Positions 45,189 to 54,659 of a stretch of 64,000 bases of DNA are shown piece after piece. Made by a program: the position numbers and the translations under genes. Origin of the DNA: an uncultured Roseivirga sp. Lineage in GTDB: Bacteria; Bacteroidota; Bacteroidia; Cytophagales; Cyclobacteriaceae. Each line of letters starts with the position of its first letter. Position 1 is the first letter of the stretch. The stretch is taken from positions 1-64,000 of the forward strand of contig CANLOY010000003.1 of NCBI GenBank assembly GCA_947493005.1, given 5' to 3'. The notes beneath the pieces are model-generated. The model was given only the letters and a program-made list of their open reading frames with translations, was not told the origin of the DNA and did not search any database.

Positions 45189-47582
45189 CTATTCACTCCT
45201 GAGGTTTTGTGCAGGGTTAGCTGTGGCAGCTTTATGCGCATGATAACCAGTAGTGAGAACGGTTACGACAATAGTGCCCAGTAATACAGTTGAAAATATG
45301 CTGAAGCCAGGAGTAATGTGGAATTGGAAACTTTCCAGCCAACCCAGCATGGAAAAGTAGCCCAATACTGAAGCAGGTATAGCGGCTATAACAATGAGGA
45401 TAACAAAATCTTTAATCAGAAGGTTAATCAGTCCTTGGGTATTCGCACCAAGTACTTTTCTGATACTAATTTCCTTAGCCCGTTGTTCCGCTGTGTAAGA
45501 AGCCAGCCCTAATAAGCCCAAACAAGCTATTAAGATGGTCATGCCTGAAAAGCCTAAAAACAATTTCCCGCGGATTTGATCAGCCTCATAACTCTCCATA
45601 AACTGCTCATCGACAAATGAGTATTCAAACGCAGTGGTAGGGTATGTCCTCTCCCATGTGGCCTCAATAAAATCAATGGTAGATGTGATATCTCCGGTCA
45701 GCTTAACAATTGCAGAACGATTCACTCGGCTTGGGATAAATAAAAGCGAAGAGATTGGGTCGTAAAGTGATTCTTGATGAAAGTCTTTAACTACGCCTAC
45801 AACACGAGCCGGAGGTATTGAGTCATTTCTATTTAGCCTGATCTTTTTACCGATGGGGTTTGTCCAGTTCATTCTTCGAACAGTAGCCTCATTCACCAAA
45901 ACAGCCTGAGAAGAATCAGAGGCATAGTCCAACGAGAAGTTTCTTCCCTGAACTATTTCTACACCTAGTGTTTGAAAGAAATCATAACCCACTTCATAAT
46001 TACCAAATGCCAGTGGAGTCATCACACCTTCTTGAGTCTCAATCTGGAACACATTATTGGGATAACCACCTCCAGGGGTTGAATTTGAAGATGCCGCTCC
46101 ACCTATATTGGTATTTTGTGCCAATTCATTTTTAAGAACATTCCATTTCTCAGCATCTGTATCACTTCTAAAGTTCATTTGCATCAACTGCTCTTTGTCA
46201 AAACCCAAGTCTTTATTTCTGACAAATTGCATTTGGGCATAAATAACCAAGGTGCCAATAAGCATGAAAATGGAAATAGAAAACTGCACAGTTACCAGCA
46301 CCTTTCTCAACATTTTGCTTCCGGATTTTCCATTAGCACCTTTAAGTACAGCTGCTGGCTGAAAGGAGGATAAAAAGAATGCAGGATAACAACCTCCCAT
46401 TAAACCAGTGACGAATACAATACCTATGATTGTCAGTATTACATTGGTATGAAATAATCCTTCGATAGCCAAATGAGTACCCACAAGGCTGTTGATTCCA
46501 GGAACAACAGCTAGTAAGACAAGAAAGCTCAAGATTAAGGATATGAGCGTAACCAAAATTGATTCAGTCAAAAACTGCCCAATTAAACTACTTCTTTGAG
46601 CACCCATAACCTTTCTTAAACCCACTTCCATAGATCGTTTTACAGATCTCGCAGTAGCCAGGTTCATGTAATTGATGCTGGCAATAATGATGAGGAAAAT
46701 GGCTATCGCAGCAAATATTTGAACATATTGAATATTGCCAACGGGTACTGGTTCATTTTCAAAGTCAGATGTCAAATGAATGCTTTTGAGTGGCACCGGT
46801 ATCATTTTAAGCTTGATGTTAACCGGGTCGAAGACTGGGGCCACATACTTGGCAACGGTGGAATCTAGTTTTACTTGTAAAGCTTCCTGTGTGACACCTT
46901 CATGAACAAGGACATAGGAAAAAACGCCCCATCGCCCCCAGCTTGTATCTCCATCAGGGAAGATGGTTTTCCAGGATATCAAAGCTTCTGCAATAAGATG
47001 AGAAGTGCTTGGTACATCTTTGTAAACACCTGTAACCTGTAAAGACATCTCTCTGTCTCCACCACTTCTTATGGTTTGACCAATTGGGTTTTCATTTTTG
47101 AATATTTTCTTGGCCATCGACTCATTGATGACTATTGAATTCGGAGCTTCCAATGCAGTATTGGGATTTCCAGCCACAAACTCATAATCAAACAATTCGA
47201 AAATAGTGGAGTCGGCAGCATAGACATTATCCTGATAATAGTCTATCTGATTGAATTCAAATCGCGTACCTCCTTGTCCACTTATACCCTGTAATCGAGC
47301 GGCCTGCTGTACCTCTGGGTTTTCATTTTTAATTGTAAATGCGGCTCGACTCGTCATGTTCGACCATTTGAAAAAGCCATCTGGCTCAGTAAATTCTGAT
47401 GAAAGTCGATAAATCCGATCACCTTTGGAATGATGCTTATCGAAGCTGGTTTCATGAAAAATGTATAACAGAATGATTAAACTAGAAGCAATACCAACCG
47501 TAAGTCCAATGATATTTAGTGCGGTGTAGCCAGACTGTCTTCTTAGACTTCTGAAAGCAACTTTTATATAGTTTTTTAGCAT
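45189..47582 (-). CDS. FtsX/MacB-like ABC-transporter permease
   Basis: This 797-residue protein has two FtsX modules. A membrane helix near residues 20-42 is followed by a periplasmic MacB-like domain (~50-270) and three helices (~285-410). A second module has its own extracytoplasmic domain, then further helices (~670-790). The motif E-I-S-I-R-K-V-L-G-A-N near residue 705 is the cytoplasmic coupling signature, and V-G-L-R-K-V-M-G-A near 320 its equivalent. No ATPase gene is in the operon, as is common in Bacteroidota. A role in export or envelope signalling is inferred. Confidence 0.9.
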   Translation of the reverse strand: MLKNYIKVAFRSLRRQSGYTALNIIGLTVGIASSLIILLYIFHETSFDKHHSKGDRIYRLSSEFTEPDGFFKWSNMTSRAAFTIKNENPEVQQAARLQGISGQGGTRFEFNQIDYYQDNVYAADSTIFELFDYEFVAGNPNTALEAPNSIVINESMAKKIFKNENPIGQTIRSGGDREMSLQVTGVYKDVPSTSHLIAEALISWKTIFPDGDTSWGRWGVFSYVLVHEGVTQEALQVKLDSTVAKYVAPVFDPVNIKLKMIPVPLKSIHLTSDFENEPVPVGNIQYVQIFAAIAIFLIIIASINYMNLATARSVKRSMEVGLRKVMGAQRSSLIGQFLTESILVTLISLILSFLVLLAVVPGINSLVGTHLAIEGLFHTNVILTIIGIVFVTGLMGGCYPAFFLSSFQPAAVLKGANGKSGSKMLRKVLVTVQFSISIFMLIGTLVIYAQMQFVRNKDLGFDKEQLMQMNFRSDTDAEKWNVLKNELAQNTNIGGAASSNSTPGGGYPNNVFQIETQEGVMTPLAFGNYEVGYDFFQTLGVEIVQGRNFSLDYASDSSQAVLVNEATVRRMNWTNPIGKKIRLNRNDSIPPARVVGVVKDFHQESLYDPISSLLFIPSRVNRSAIVKLTGDITSTIDFIEATWERTYPTTAFEYSFVDEQFMESYEADQIRGKLFLGFSGMTILIACLGLLGLASYTAEQRAKEISIRKVLGANTQGLINLLIKDFVILIVIAAIPASVLGYFSMLGWLESFQFHITPGFSIFSTVLLGTIVVTVLTTGYHAHKAATANPAQNLRSE

Positions 47583-47609
47583 GCTTTTGTTGTTTCGTTT
47601 TACTTGTTA

Positions 47610-48506
47610 TTATTCTGGTCTGAGATTTTCAATAACCTGAGTATCTACCCAATACCTTTTTCCTACATAATTAGTATTTCCATCTTCTTTAACCTTCCAC
47701 TCTCCCCTCGTGAAAAACAGATATTTCCCATCATGTGTCACATGTGGAGCGCTTTCCTGCAGTTCAGTATTTATTATTGAACCCATGTTGATTGCGGGTA
47801 ACCAAGAGCCATCCTTCTGTTTAAAACTGATATAGAGATCCGCTTGTCCATGGCCGTCTTCTCGTACTACATCCCATATTAAATAGGATTCATCTGGAGC
47901 AATGTATGGATGAGCAATATCATTTCCTGTATTGATCTCTCCGCTCATTTTTACTGGGTTTTCATGTTTGCCATCTAGGAGGCGCGAATAATGCATGGAG
48001 CCCTTTCCCTTGTCTTCTTTTTTATAAACAGTGAAATAATAGGTTCCATTAGATGAAACTGACCTACCATGTGCCATATCTTTTAAGAACTCTCCAGGGC
48101 TTTTGAGTTCCGACCAGCCAGTGCTGGTTCGTTCTCTATATTCCTTTCCTTCATACATAATTTTGCCATCCTGAGAGAATTCCGGCCATCTTATATCTGT
48201 TTCAGACTCATTCCCCCATTTGCCATTTTCATACCGAATAACAAAAAATGTACGCTGTTTATACTTTCCATTCTTCCTAGTGAAATAATACTCCTTCATA
48301 TCAGACGTGAATGAACCTCCTTCGAAAAGCCCATCAGGAGAGACAATAGCGGGATCAAATAGTTTAGGAATTAAGCCAGGTGGTTTTTCTCCAAAATATC
48401 GATCTTCTAAGGGTGGAAGACCAGATCTGCGGGCTTGCTTTACTTTAGCACCACAAGCGCTTAAGAAAAGAGCTGTTATTAATACTATAGCATGTGCTTT
48501 GTTCAT
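47610..48506 (-). CDS. beta-propeller-like lipoprotein
   Basis: From the ATG at 48506 the 298-residue protein has a lipobox (L-F-L-S-A-C near residue 17). Its later part has blade-like repeats (P-Y-I-A-P-D-E-S-Y-L-I-W-D, P-H-V-T-H-D-G-K-Y-L-F-F) like the PD40 family, less regular than in the lipoprotein at 44250-45134. The longer start at 48533 would overlap the preceding gene and lose the signal layout. It is second in the five-gene run, between the CBM9-like gene and the permease. Confidence 0.78.
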   Translation of the reverse strand: MNKAHAIVLITALFLSACGAKVKQARRSGLPPLEDRYFGEKPPGLIPKLFDPAIVSPDGLFEGGSFTSDMKEYYFTRKNGKYKQRTFFVIRYENGKWGNESETDIRWPEFSQDGKIMYEGKEYRERTSTGWSELKSPGEFLKDMAHGRSVSSNGTYYFTVYKKEDKGKGSMHYSRLLDGKHENPVKMSGEINTGNDIAHPYIAPDESYLIWDVVREDGHGQADLYISFKQKDGSWLPAINMGSIINTELQESAPHVTHDGKYLFFTRGEWKVKEDGNTNYVGKRYWVDTQVIENLRPE

Positions 48507-48526
48507 AACTGAAGTTCTTATCCTAT

Positions 48527-49177
48527 CTACCATTTAGAGAATGAAAACTTTGCCCAAGTAGACTTATTATCGTCTGATGCATTTTCAGGGTGTTTTATCG
48601 GTCCCTCGCCATTGTGATTAACTCCACTCAGGCTAATCATCATGTTCCAGGTATTGCCTGCAAACTTTTTGCGTGAGATTTGCATCTGTCGATGTGTTCC
48701 TTTGGCGAACTTCGGGTCTATTCTGTTTTCAGGATCTGCAAGCCCGTTGTAAGGCACCCAAAACCCTGCATAATCTTTAAGCTCCCATTTGCCCGCTGCC
48801 GGTTTCCATTCATTATCTGTGAGTATACTCTCTCCCATCTGAGCAGAGAGATGAAATTTATGGAGTTTGCCAGTGCCAGTATTTTCTATATAAAGGTCTA
48901 AAACAGTGTGATCTTCTGCTTTGCCCGAGGCGCAGAAATAGAAGTAGTCTTTATCGTGCATAAAGTAAATAGAAGCCTGTCCTGGCAAATCAATCTTTGT
49001 TGCTGCTTCCCATTCATCGTTACCACAGCTGCCGTCTAAAAGCCCTGCTTTATTAGTTGCGTTAACTACTATAGGTTTGTGGTTTTGGACATTGCTCTGC
49101 GCACAGATCTCGTCCATAATCAGCACATTGACCACTAGTAAGATTTTTACGATATAAATTCCCTTTTTATAATTCAT
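48527..49177 (-). CDS. secreted CBM9-like protein
   Basis: The 216-residue protein has a signal peptide (cleavage near residue 27). Its body resembles the carbohydrate-binding-module-9/DOMON-type sandwich: a G-N-D-E-W-E-A-A-T-K-I-D-L start and an I-Y-F-M-H-D-K-D-Y-F-Y-F-C strand pair. A W-N-M-M-I-S-L-S-type strand comes later. Ligand is unknown. It is the first gene of the minus-strand operon and has a tandem candidate LytTR operator about 95-125 bases upstream. Confidence 0.78.
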   Translation of the reverse strand: MNYKKGIYIVKILLVVNVLIMDEICAQSNVQNHKPIVVNATNKAGLLDGSCGNDEWEAATKIDLPGQASIYFMHDKDYFYFCASGKAEDHTVLDLYIENTGTGKLHKFHLSAQMGESILTDNEWKPAAGKWELKDYAGFWVPYNGLADPENRIDPKFAKGTHRQMQISRKKFAGNTWNMMISLSGVNHNGEGPIKHPENASDDNKSTWAKFSFSKW

Positions 49178-49271
49178 ATGATAGATACTGAAGTTGTGAT
49201 AAGGTTTGCTTTTTGAAGCTTGTACCTCTAAAATCTCATCCTTGTTACGGATATGTAACGTTTAATTCATC

Positions 49272-49303
49272 AACTGCTCTGGGCTTGAATAAACTGCTCT
49301 AGA
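49272..49303. promoter_or_regulatory. tandem 20-bp-period operator candidate, copy 1
   Basis: AACTGCTCTGGG at 49272 and AACTGCTCTAGA at 49292 are direct repeats spaced exactly 20 bp (two helical turns). Nearly the same 32-base arrangement occurs at 50617-50648. LytTR-domain regulators typically bind paired direct repeats, and a LytTR regulator gene lies at 52395. It is upstream of the five-gene minus-strand operon starting at 49177. Confidence 0.6.
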
Positions 49304-49340
49304 AATTATTAAGGAGAGATAGAGATTATGATTATTTATC

Positions 49341-50543
49341 CTAGAGTCTTTGTAACCACCTTTTAGCAAGTGAAAAATCCGGATCAATTGTCAATGCTTT
49401 TTCGATCATGACCTTAGCACTTTCAAACCGACCTTGAGCTCTGCGTACAAGACCCATTCCGAGATAAGACTCCTTCCCTTCAGGATACACTTCTAAGGAA
49501 TATTGAAAAATTTCTTCTGCGGCAATTAAATTCTTACTTCGTATCGTGTGAAAACCAAGGTTAAATAAGACCGATATGGGTGTCTTGATTTCATACCCGT
49601 ATCGTTTTGATAACCTATCGAAATGTTGTTTTACTTTATCCAATGATTCCAGGTTTTTACCGAGGTTGAAGGGATTGAAGTCAGGATACAACGTAAGAAG
49701 AAATAGTGTGAAATCCATTGCTGGTACATGACCTTGATTCTCTAATTCATCCACTTTATATGTGAAATTCTCTGGTTTATGCTCCTCTATAGCACGAGAG
49801 AATTCAGGAACAATATCATTCAACCCTTCATCATTGCTATAAATGATGTGTAACCATCTGTTTTGCCCAAGCGTTTGTATTGGACCTGATTTTATTTTTT
49901 GTCGAAGCACCTCAGGTATGTGCATAATTGATGGACTGCTTGCGAAGTAGCCATTAAACAGAAGAGGGTTATTGAGTAGCGTGTAAACAGTGAAAAAGCC
50001 ACTGTTAGAACCGCCAAAAAGAACTCTGAATGGAGCTGTTCGGTAGTTATTATCAACGTGCGGCATCAACTCGGTCTCAAAAAAGTTAATGTAATTATCA
50101 GGAATTGTTGTGTCTTGATTCTCCCTTGTAGGCAACAAAATGCGATTTCCTTCAGGTAAATCTATTCCAATAAGTATCATCTCAGGAATTTGTCCCTCGC
50201 CCATGTAGTCTAGTGTAGAAGCCAACATGGCGAACCGAGATCGGTAATCTGAGCCTAACATATAAAGCACAGGATAGGTTTTTCTGGAATTATCGTAGTT
50301 AGCAGGTAAATGGATTGATAGTGGAATGGTTTTGTTTAACACTTTTGATTGAAGTGAAGATATTTCGCCTAAGGTAACTGCTGGTTCACCAAGCTCCGCT
50401 AAATTAGTGTCATGTTGAATATTATCTTGTGCAAAGGCAGTGTTTAATGTTAATAGGTTGGCTATAAATAGCGCTATCAGGAGCTTAATTCCCCAAGTAA
50501 TTTGGCGCACTTCTTTCTGGGATTTGGCTAAAGAAACTTTCAT
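49341..50543 (-). CDS. secreted esterase with C-terminal TPR-like repeats
   Basis: The 400-residue protein begins with a basic N-terminus and a hydrophobic segment (about residues 20-38, ending in a possible A-F-A-Q cleavage site). An esterase-D-type alpha/beta-hydrolase domain follows, with Y-P-V-L-Y-M-L near 85 and the nucleophile Ser in G-G-S-N-S-G near residue 175. A possible His lies in N-Q-G-H-V-P near residue 266. The last ~90 residues contain TPR-like helices. It is related to the esterase at 43337. Its promoter region, shared with the divergent kinase gene, holds the second tandem operator candidate. Confidence 0.85.
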   Translation of the reverse strand: MKVSLAKSQKEVRQITWGIKLLIALFIANLLTLNTAFAQDNIQHDTNLAELGEPAVTLGEISSLQSKVLNKTIPLSIHLPANYDNSRKTYPVLYMLGSDYRSRFAMLASTLDYMGEGQIPEMILIGIDLPEGNRILLPTRENQDTTIPDNYINFFETELMPHVDNNYRTAPFRVLFGGSNSGFFTVYTLLNNPLLFNGYFASSPSIMHIPEVLRQKIKSGPIQTLGQNRWLHIIYSNDEGLNDIVPEFSRAIEEHKPENFTYKVDELENQGHVPAMDFTLFLLTLYPDFNPFNLGKNLESLDKVKQHFDRLSKRYGYEIKTPISVLFNLGFHTIRSKNLIAAEEIFQYSLEVYPEGKESYLGMGLVRRAQGRFESAKVMIEKALTIDPDFSLAKRWLQRL

Positions 50544-50616
50544 AATATGTTAAGGTTTTTGAAGGTTTTACTCCAACCCTCCTGATTCGTTGTAAATAGT
50601 CATTGTTTAATTTGTC

Positions 50617-50648
50617 AACTGCTCTAGGTATGAATGAACTGCTCCAGG
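50617..50648. promoter_or_regulatory. tandem 20-bp-period operator candidate, copy 2
   Basis: AACTGCTCTAGG at 50617 and AACTGCTCCAGG at 50637 repeat with the same 20-bp period as the site at 49272-49303. The intervening bases are also similar (TATGAATG against CTTGAATA). The site lies about 75 bases before the esterase start at 50543 and about 55 before the kinase start at 50704. Confidence 0.6.
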
Positions 50649-50703
50649 CTTCTTAGAAAAGACCGATTTATCGAGTTACTTTACAAACTAAAGTTGGATC
50701 ATA

Positions 50704-52389
50704 ATGGCCCTAAAGCGCTTACCTTGGTTTCTCTTATTACTTGTTGTGCTATTGACATCTGCTTGTTCCCAAGATCCTGCCGTTTTCGAAGAACATTCTA
50801 CGGTATTCGAGGTAGGTGATCATCCAGCGTGGAGTGGGAAGGATTGGAATGATGATAATTGGAAAAAGTGGATTAAATACGTTCCCGATGGTCAAATTTT
50901 CTGGTCAAGAACCAAGATAGATATTCTAAGCGCCCCTGAAGGATCACGACCTTATGGCCTTCAAATAGACGTCTACGGGGAGTATGAAATCTTTTGGGAT
51001 GGGGTTTTGATTGGAAGAAATGGAAACCCTGGTCAAGAAGCAGAACTTCCTCCAGAGGGCAAACTGTGGATCACGCATGGTATTCCTGCACAACTGGCAA
51101 CTGAGGGAGAACATGTACTGGCGGTACGATTAAGCAACTACTATTTTCCAGATCATGTTGGTCGATACGTCATAGAGATCGCGGATTATGAGGATCTGCT
51201 CACCAGCCTTCTCATTAAAACTTCCTACATGCACGTCTTTGCAGGAGCATTTCTTATCATATCCATCTATTTCCTTTTTCTATTTTTAAACAATAGAAAA
51301 GAATATCCCACACTTATTTTTAGTATTTGCTGCTTTCTCATTTTTGCTCTTGTTCTGACGGTATTTAGCAAAGATTACGTGCCGATACATTACAGTCTAC
51401 ATGTCATAAGGTTACAAATCATTAACACTTTTTTGTTGGGCATTTCATTTTTGATTCCTTACTATTTCTCCATGCAATTCCCCTATCCAAGGCGTGGGTT
51501 GTCATTAATTCTATACGCAGCGTTGCTCATATTCTTTTGGCTAAAAGATGGTCATGCTTTTGATTTCAAAACAGTCTCTATGGTACTGAGCATGTGGTGT
51601 TTCTCCTTTGGAATGGTTGCCTATGGAGTTTATAAAAATGTGAGAGGAGCGCGTCTTGTGCTTGGAACATTGCTCTTGTCGATGGCGGTATTTCTTGCTT
51701 CAGGATTTGTTGTTAGCATGTACACTGGGATGGGCCTTATTCTGTTAGGTATGCTGTACCTATTAACACTTAACATCAAGACCCAGCGATTAGCTTATGA
51801 GAATTCCTTGGTTCAATCCACCCGCTTACGTTTGGAGTTGTTGAAAAAGAACATTCAACCTCACTTCCTGATGAATACTTTAACTTCATTAATAGACTGG
51901 GTAGAAGAATCGCCCAAGAAGGGCGCCATGTTTATTGAAGCGCTGGCCAAAGAGTTTGATCTTTTCAACCAAATAGAAGACCAAACCTTGATACCCATTG
52001 CTCAGGAAATAGCACTTTGTCGAACACACCTGGAGATTATGGAGTACCGAAAAGAAATCAATTACACTTGGGAGGAAGAAGGTATAGACCTTGAGCAAAT
52101 GGTTCCTCCTGCTATTCTTCATACACTTTTAGAAAACGGAATTACGCACAGTTTACCACTGAGTGATAACAGCGTCAGATTCAAGCTAGTCTATGAATCA
52201 AATAGTCACTATAAGAGCTACTCATTTCTAACTTTTGCTACCGTTGTAAAACATACAACAAGTAAGGAAGATGGTACAGGGCTGAAATATATTAAGGCAC
52301 GACTTACAGAAAGTTACCAGTCCGGTTGGGACCTAACTTCTGAACCTACAAGTCATGGTTGGAAAAGCACATTAAAAATCTATTCTTAG
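50704..52389 (+). CDS. LytS-type sensor histidine kinase (lipoprotein-like N-terminus)
   Basis: The 561-residue protein starts with a signal peptide and a lipobox-like L-T-S-A-C near residue 21. An extracytoplasmic domain of ~150 residues with a possible sugar-binding sandwich follows, then about seven membrane helices (~180-355). The His_kinase domain has its phosphorylated His in Q-P-H-F-L-M-N near residue 386, an N-box-like L-L-E-N-G-I-T-H near 480 and a G-T-G-L-K-Y motif near 523. It is five bases upstream of the LytTR regulator. The signal sensed is unknown. Confidence 0.85.
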   Translation: MALKRLPWFLLLLVVLLTSACSQDPAVFEEHSTVFEVGDHPAWSGKDWNDDNWKKWIKYVPDGQIFWSRTKIDILSAPEGSRPYGLQIDVYGEYEIFWDGVLIGRNGNPGQEAELPPEGKLWITHGIPAQLATEGEHVLAVRLSNYYFPDHVGRYVIEIADYEDLLTSLLIKTSYMHVFAGAFLIISIYFLFLFLNNRKEYPTLIFSICCFLIFALVLTVFSKDYVPIHYSLHVIRLQIINTFLLGISFLIPYYFSMQFPYPRRGLSLILYAALLIFFWLKDGHAFDFKTVSMVLSMWCFSFGMVAYGVYKNVRGARLVLGTLLLSMAVFLASGFVVSMYTGMGLILLGMLYLLTLNIKTQRLAYENSLVQSTRLRLELLKKNIQPHFLMNTLTSLIDWVEESPKKGAMFIEALAKEFDLFNQIEDQTLIPIAQEIALCRTHLEIMEYRKEINYTWEEEGIDLEQMVPPAILHTLLENGITHSLPLSDNSVRFKLVYESNSHYKSYSFLTFATVVKHTTSKEDGTGLKYIKARLTESYQSGWDLTSEPTSHGWKSTLKIYS

Positions 52390-52394
52390 ACAGG

Positions 52395-53093
52395 ATGAAT
52401 GTTTTAATCATTGAAGATGAATCAAGAATAGCCAAAAGAATTGAACGAATAACTCGTGATATTTTGGGTGATGATTTGCAGTTGTTGACCCATATTAACA
52501 CACTTGGCGAAGCATTGTCGTTTATCGAAAAAACTCCATTAGATCTTGTAATATTAGATTTAAACTTAAATGGAGATAATGGTTTTGACCTGTTAACCAC
52601 TGCTGTTTCCAAGTCGTTTCATACCATTGTTATTTCCGCATATAAAGATCAGGCAATCACTGCCTTTGAATATGGCGTGTTAGACTTTGTACCTAAACCA
52701 TTCAATAAAGAGCGGTTGGAACGCGCATTTAACAGAGTCAGTTTTAAAGAAAGTGTTGAACCCAGAGATACTAGGTATTTAGCTATTAAGAAAAGGCACA
52801 AGATACAACTCCTATCTATTGATGATCTGATTTATATTAAAGGAGCTGGTGCCTATGCTGAACTCTTTATGACAGATGGTAGCAAAGAGCTACATGATAA
52901 GTCACTTGAAAAACTTGAACATCTTCTCTCCTCTTCTTTTGAACGTATCCATAAATCTTACCTGGTTAAAATGTCTGAGGTAAAAGGAGTCATTGTTAAG
53001 TCTGGAAGTAAGTATTGGGCTGAGTTGAAGAATGGAGAACTCATACCCATTGGTAGAACTAAATACAAAGACCTGAAGGCGAAGTGGTTTTAG
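52395..53093 (+). CDS. LytTR-family response regulator
   Basis: From the ATG at 52395 the 232-residue protein has a receiver domain (I-I-E-D-E-S at residues 5-10, phosphorylated Asp55 in L-V-I-L-D-L-N-L, Lys101 in V-P-K-P-F) and a C-terminal LytTR DNA-binding domain (~135-232). The latter includes the I-Y-I-K-G-A-G-A-Y motif and the R-I-H-K-S-Y-L-V segment. An upstream ATG at 52359 overlaps the kinase gene. It pairs with the kinase, and the two 20-bp-period sites are its most likely targets. Confidence 0.9.
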   Translation: MNVLIIEDESRIAKRIERITRDILGDDLQLLTHINTLGEALSFIEKTPLDLVILDLNLNGDNGFDLLTTAVSKSFHTIVISAYKDQAITAFEYGVLDFVPKPFNKERLERAFNRVSFKESVEPRDTRYLAIKKRHKIQLLSIDDLIYIKGAGAYAELFMTDGSKELHDKSLEKLEHLLSSSFERIHKSYLVKMSEVKGVIVKSGSKYWAELKNGELIPIGRTKYKDLKAKWF

Positions 53094-53295
53094 CCATCTT
53101 TCAGGTTAGACATTAAATGATCCTTGTTATCTATTATAGATTCGAGATGTATCGTTAATATCCCATTAGGTACTATTCTAGCTTGGATTACATATTAAAG
53201 GAAATTATGTAAATCAATAAACTATTAATAATATATTTTCTAATAAAAAAAATCACTTATTTTAAAAAATGTATTGCAGCTAATTTTATTACCGA

Positions 53296-53342
53296 TAATT
53301 TCGCGACTTCATAGAGATAGGCAATTTTAACCTTCAAAGGAG
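53296..53342 (+). promoter_or_regulatory. promoter box and strong ribosome-binding site before the Kelch gene
   Basis: TAATTTCG (53296-53303) is close to TAnnTTTG. AAAGGAG at 53336-53342 lies six bases before the GTG start at 53349, a strong Shine-Dalgarno site, which is unusual for Bacteroidota and supports the GTG start. Confidence 0.5.
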
Positions 53343-53348
53343 TTAACC

Positions 53349-54626
53349 GTGAAAAAGAGCTATTTAGAATTAATTTTATTTTTTTTCTGCTTAATCATTT
53401 ATTCATGTTCGAATGATGGTTCGTCTCCTGACAATCAATTAGGACAAGTGTCAATCGAAGTAATAGGAATAGAAAAGACAAATGGCACTCTTTTTTCCAT
53501 TTCAATTCTTGATGGAAGTGGGAATGTGATAGACACCAAAGCAGCATTAGACGAGTTGCCTCAGAGCCTTAACCTACCTGAAGGGACTTATCAAATCTTT
53601 ATTCAATCCGACCTAAGAAGGGCGAGAAACACAGATGATGTAGTCTATAAAGCACAGTCTGATCTATTTGACTTGGCAGTTAATCAGTCAATAATAGTAG
53701 CACTAGAATTAGAATTAGAACAGCACACGGGTTGGTTAGAGGTAACAAATGTACCTATGGAAGGAAGGGTGAATGCAATGTCATTTGTGATAGGTAATTA
53801 CATCTATGTTGGTGGAGGTACCGCCTTTCCTAATACACGATTGACAGATTGGTGGCGATATTCTATGGAAGATAATTCATGGAGTAGATTACAGGATTTT
53901 CCTGGTGGGCCGAGATGGGGTTCAATTTCTTTTAATATAGGAAACCGTGGATATCTTGGCTTTGGCTTAAAAACATCTCTAGGTGAAAGGAGTAGTGAAT
54001 TTTGGGAATATAATCCTAACAACGATAGCTGGACCAGACTCGAAGATTTTCCAGGCGGCCCTAGAGGTGGCGTGATCTCTTTTGTAATAGATAATAAAAT
54101 ATTTATTGGTGGAGGGTATGACAGAAATAATAACGCTTTATCTGATTTTTTCTCCTATGATCCAGCCTCCGGACAGTGGGTTAGTCTTGATGATTTAGAT
54201 AATTTGCCATCATTTGTTTATTCTTCATTCTCAATAAATGGTATTGGGCACATCATTGGAGGTTCATTGACTGATAGCCAAATGAAAATGAGTCATTTCT
54301 CCTATAATCCCACGACTCAGTTATGGAATGAACTAGAACCATTTCCTGGTACAGAACAGCTCCTCGGAATTGCATTTAATTTAAATGGGATAGGATATTT
54401 TGGACTAGGGACTACAGATGTGAATCAGAACTCTGCATTAACGGAGATATGGAGTTATGATGGGTCAAATTGGTCTCAGAAAAGTGACTTTATAGGGGAA
54501 TCAAGACTTCGCGGAGTTTTTGGTTCAAATGATAGCTTTGGATATATCGGCTTAGGAGCAAAACCAGCCAACATTCAAGATTTATCAATTGATCTCTATC
54601 TCTACTACCCTGAAACTAATAATTAG
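53349..54626 (+). CDS. Kelch-repeat lipoprotein
   Basis: The 425-residue protein begins at a GTG with a lipoprotein signal (lipobox F-C-L-I-I-Y-S-C near residue 19). A small N-terminal strand-rich domain (~25-125, possibly Ig-like) follows, and then a Kelch-type beta-propeller (~130-425) seen as repeated G-G-G/G-F-G after an F-x-I-x-N-x-x-Y/F strand (V-I-G-N-Y-I-Y-V-G-G-G, I-D-N-K-I-F-I-G-G-G). W-S-R-L-type and S-W-T-R-L-type turns alternate with these. It is probably outer-membrane anchored with a binding role. It stands between the LytTR regulator and lgt. Confidence 0.83.
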   Translation: MKKSYLELILFFFCLIIYSCSNDGSSPDNQLGQVSIEVIGIEKTNGTLFSISILDGSGNVIDTKAALDELPQSLNLPEGTYQIFIQSDLRRARNTDDVVYKAQSDLFDLAVNQSIIVALELELEQHTGWLEVTNVPMEGRVNAMSFVIGNYIYVGGGTAFPNTRLTDWWRYSMEDNSWSRLQDFPGGPRWGSISFNIGNRGYLGFGLKTSLGERSSEFWEYNPNNDSWTRLEDFPGGPRGGVISFVIDNKIFIGGGYDRNNNALSDFFSYDPASGQWVSLDDLDNLPSFVYSSFSINGIGHIIGGSLTDSQMKMSHFSYNPTTQLWNELEPFPGTEQLLGIAFNLNGIGYFGLGTTDVNQNSALTEIWSYDGSNWSQKSDFIGESRLRGVFGSNDSFGYIGLGAKPANIQDLSIDLYLYYPETNN

Positions 54627-54659
54627 TTTGTCTACGTATAACAAAATTAATCGGCTAAT

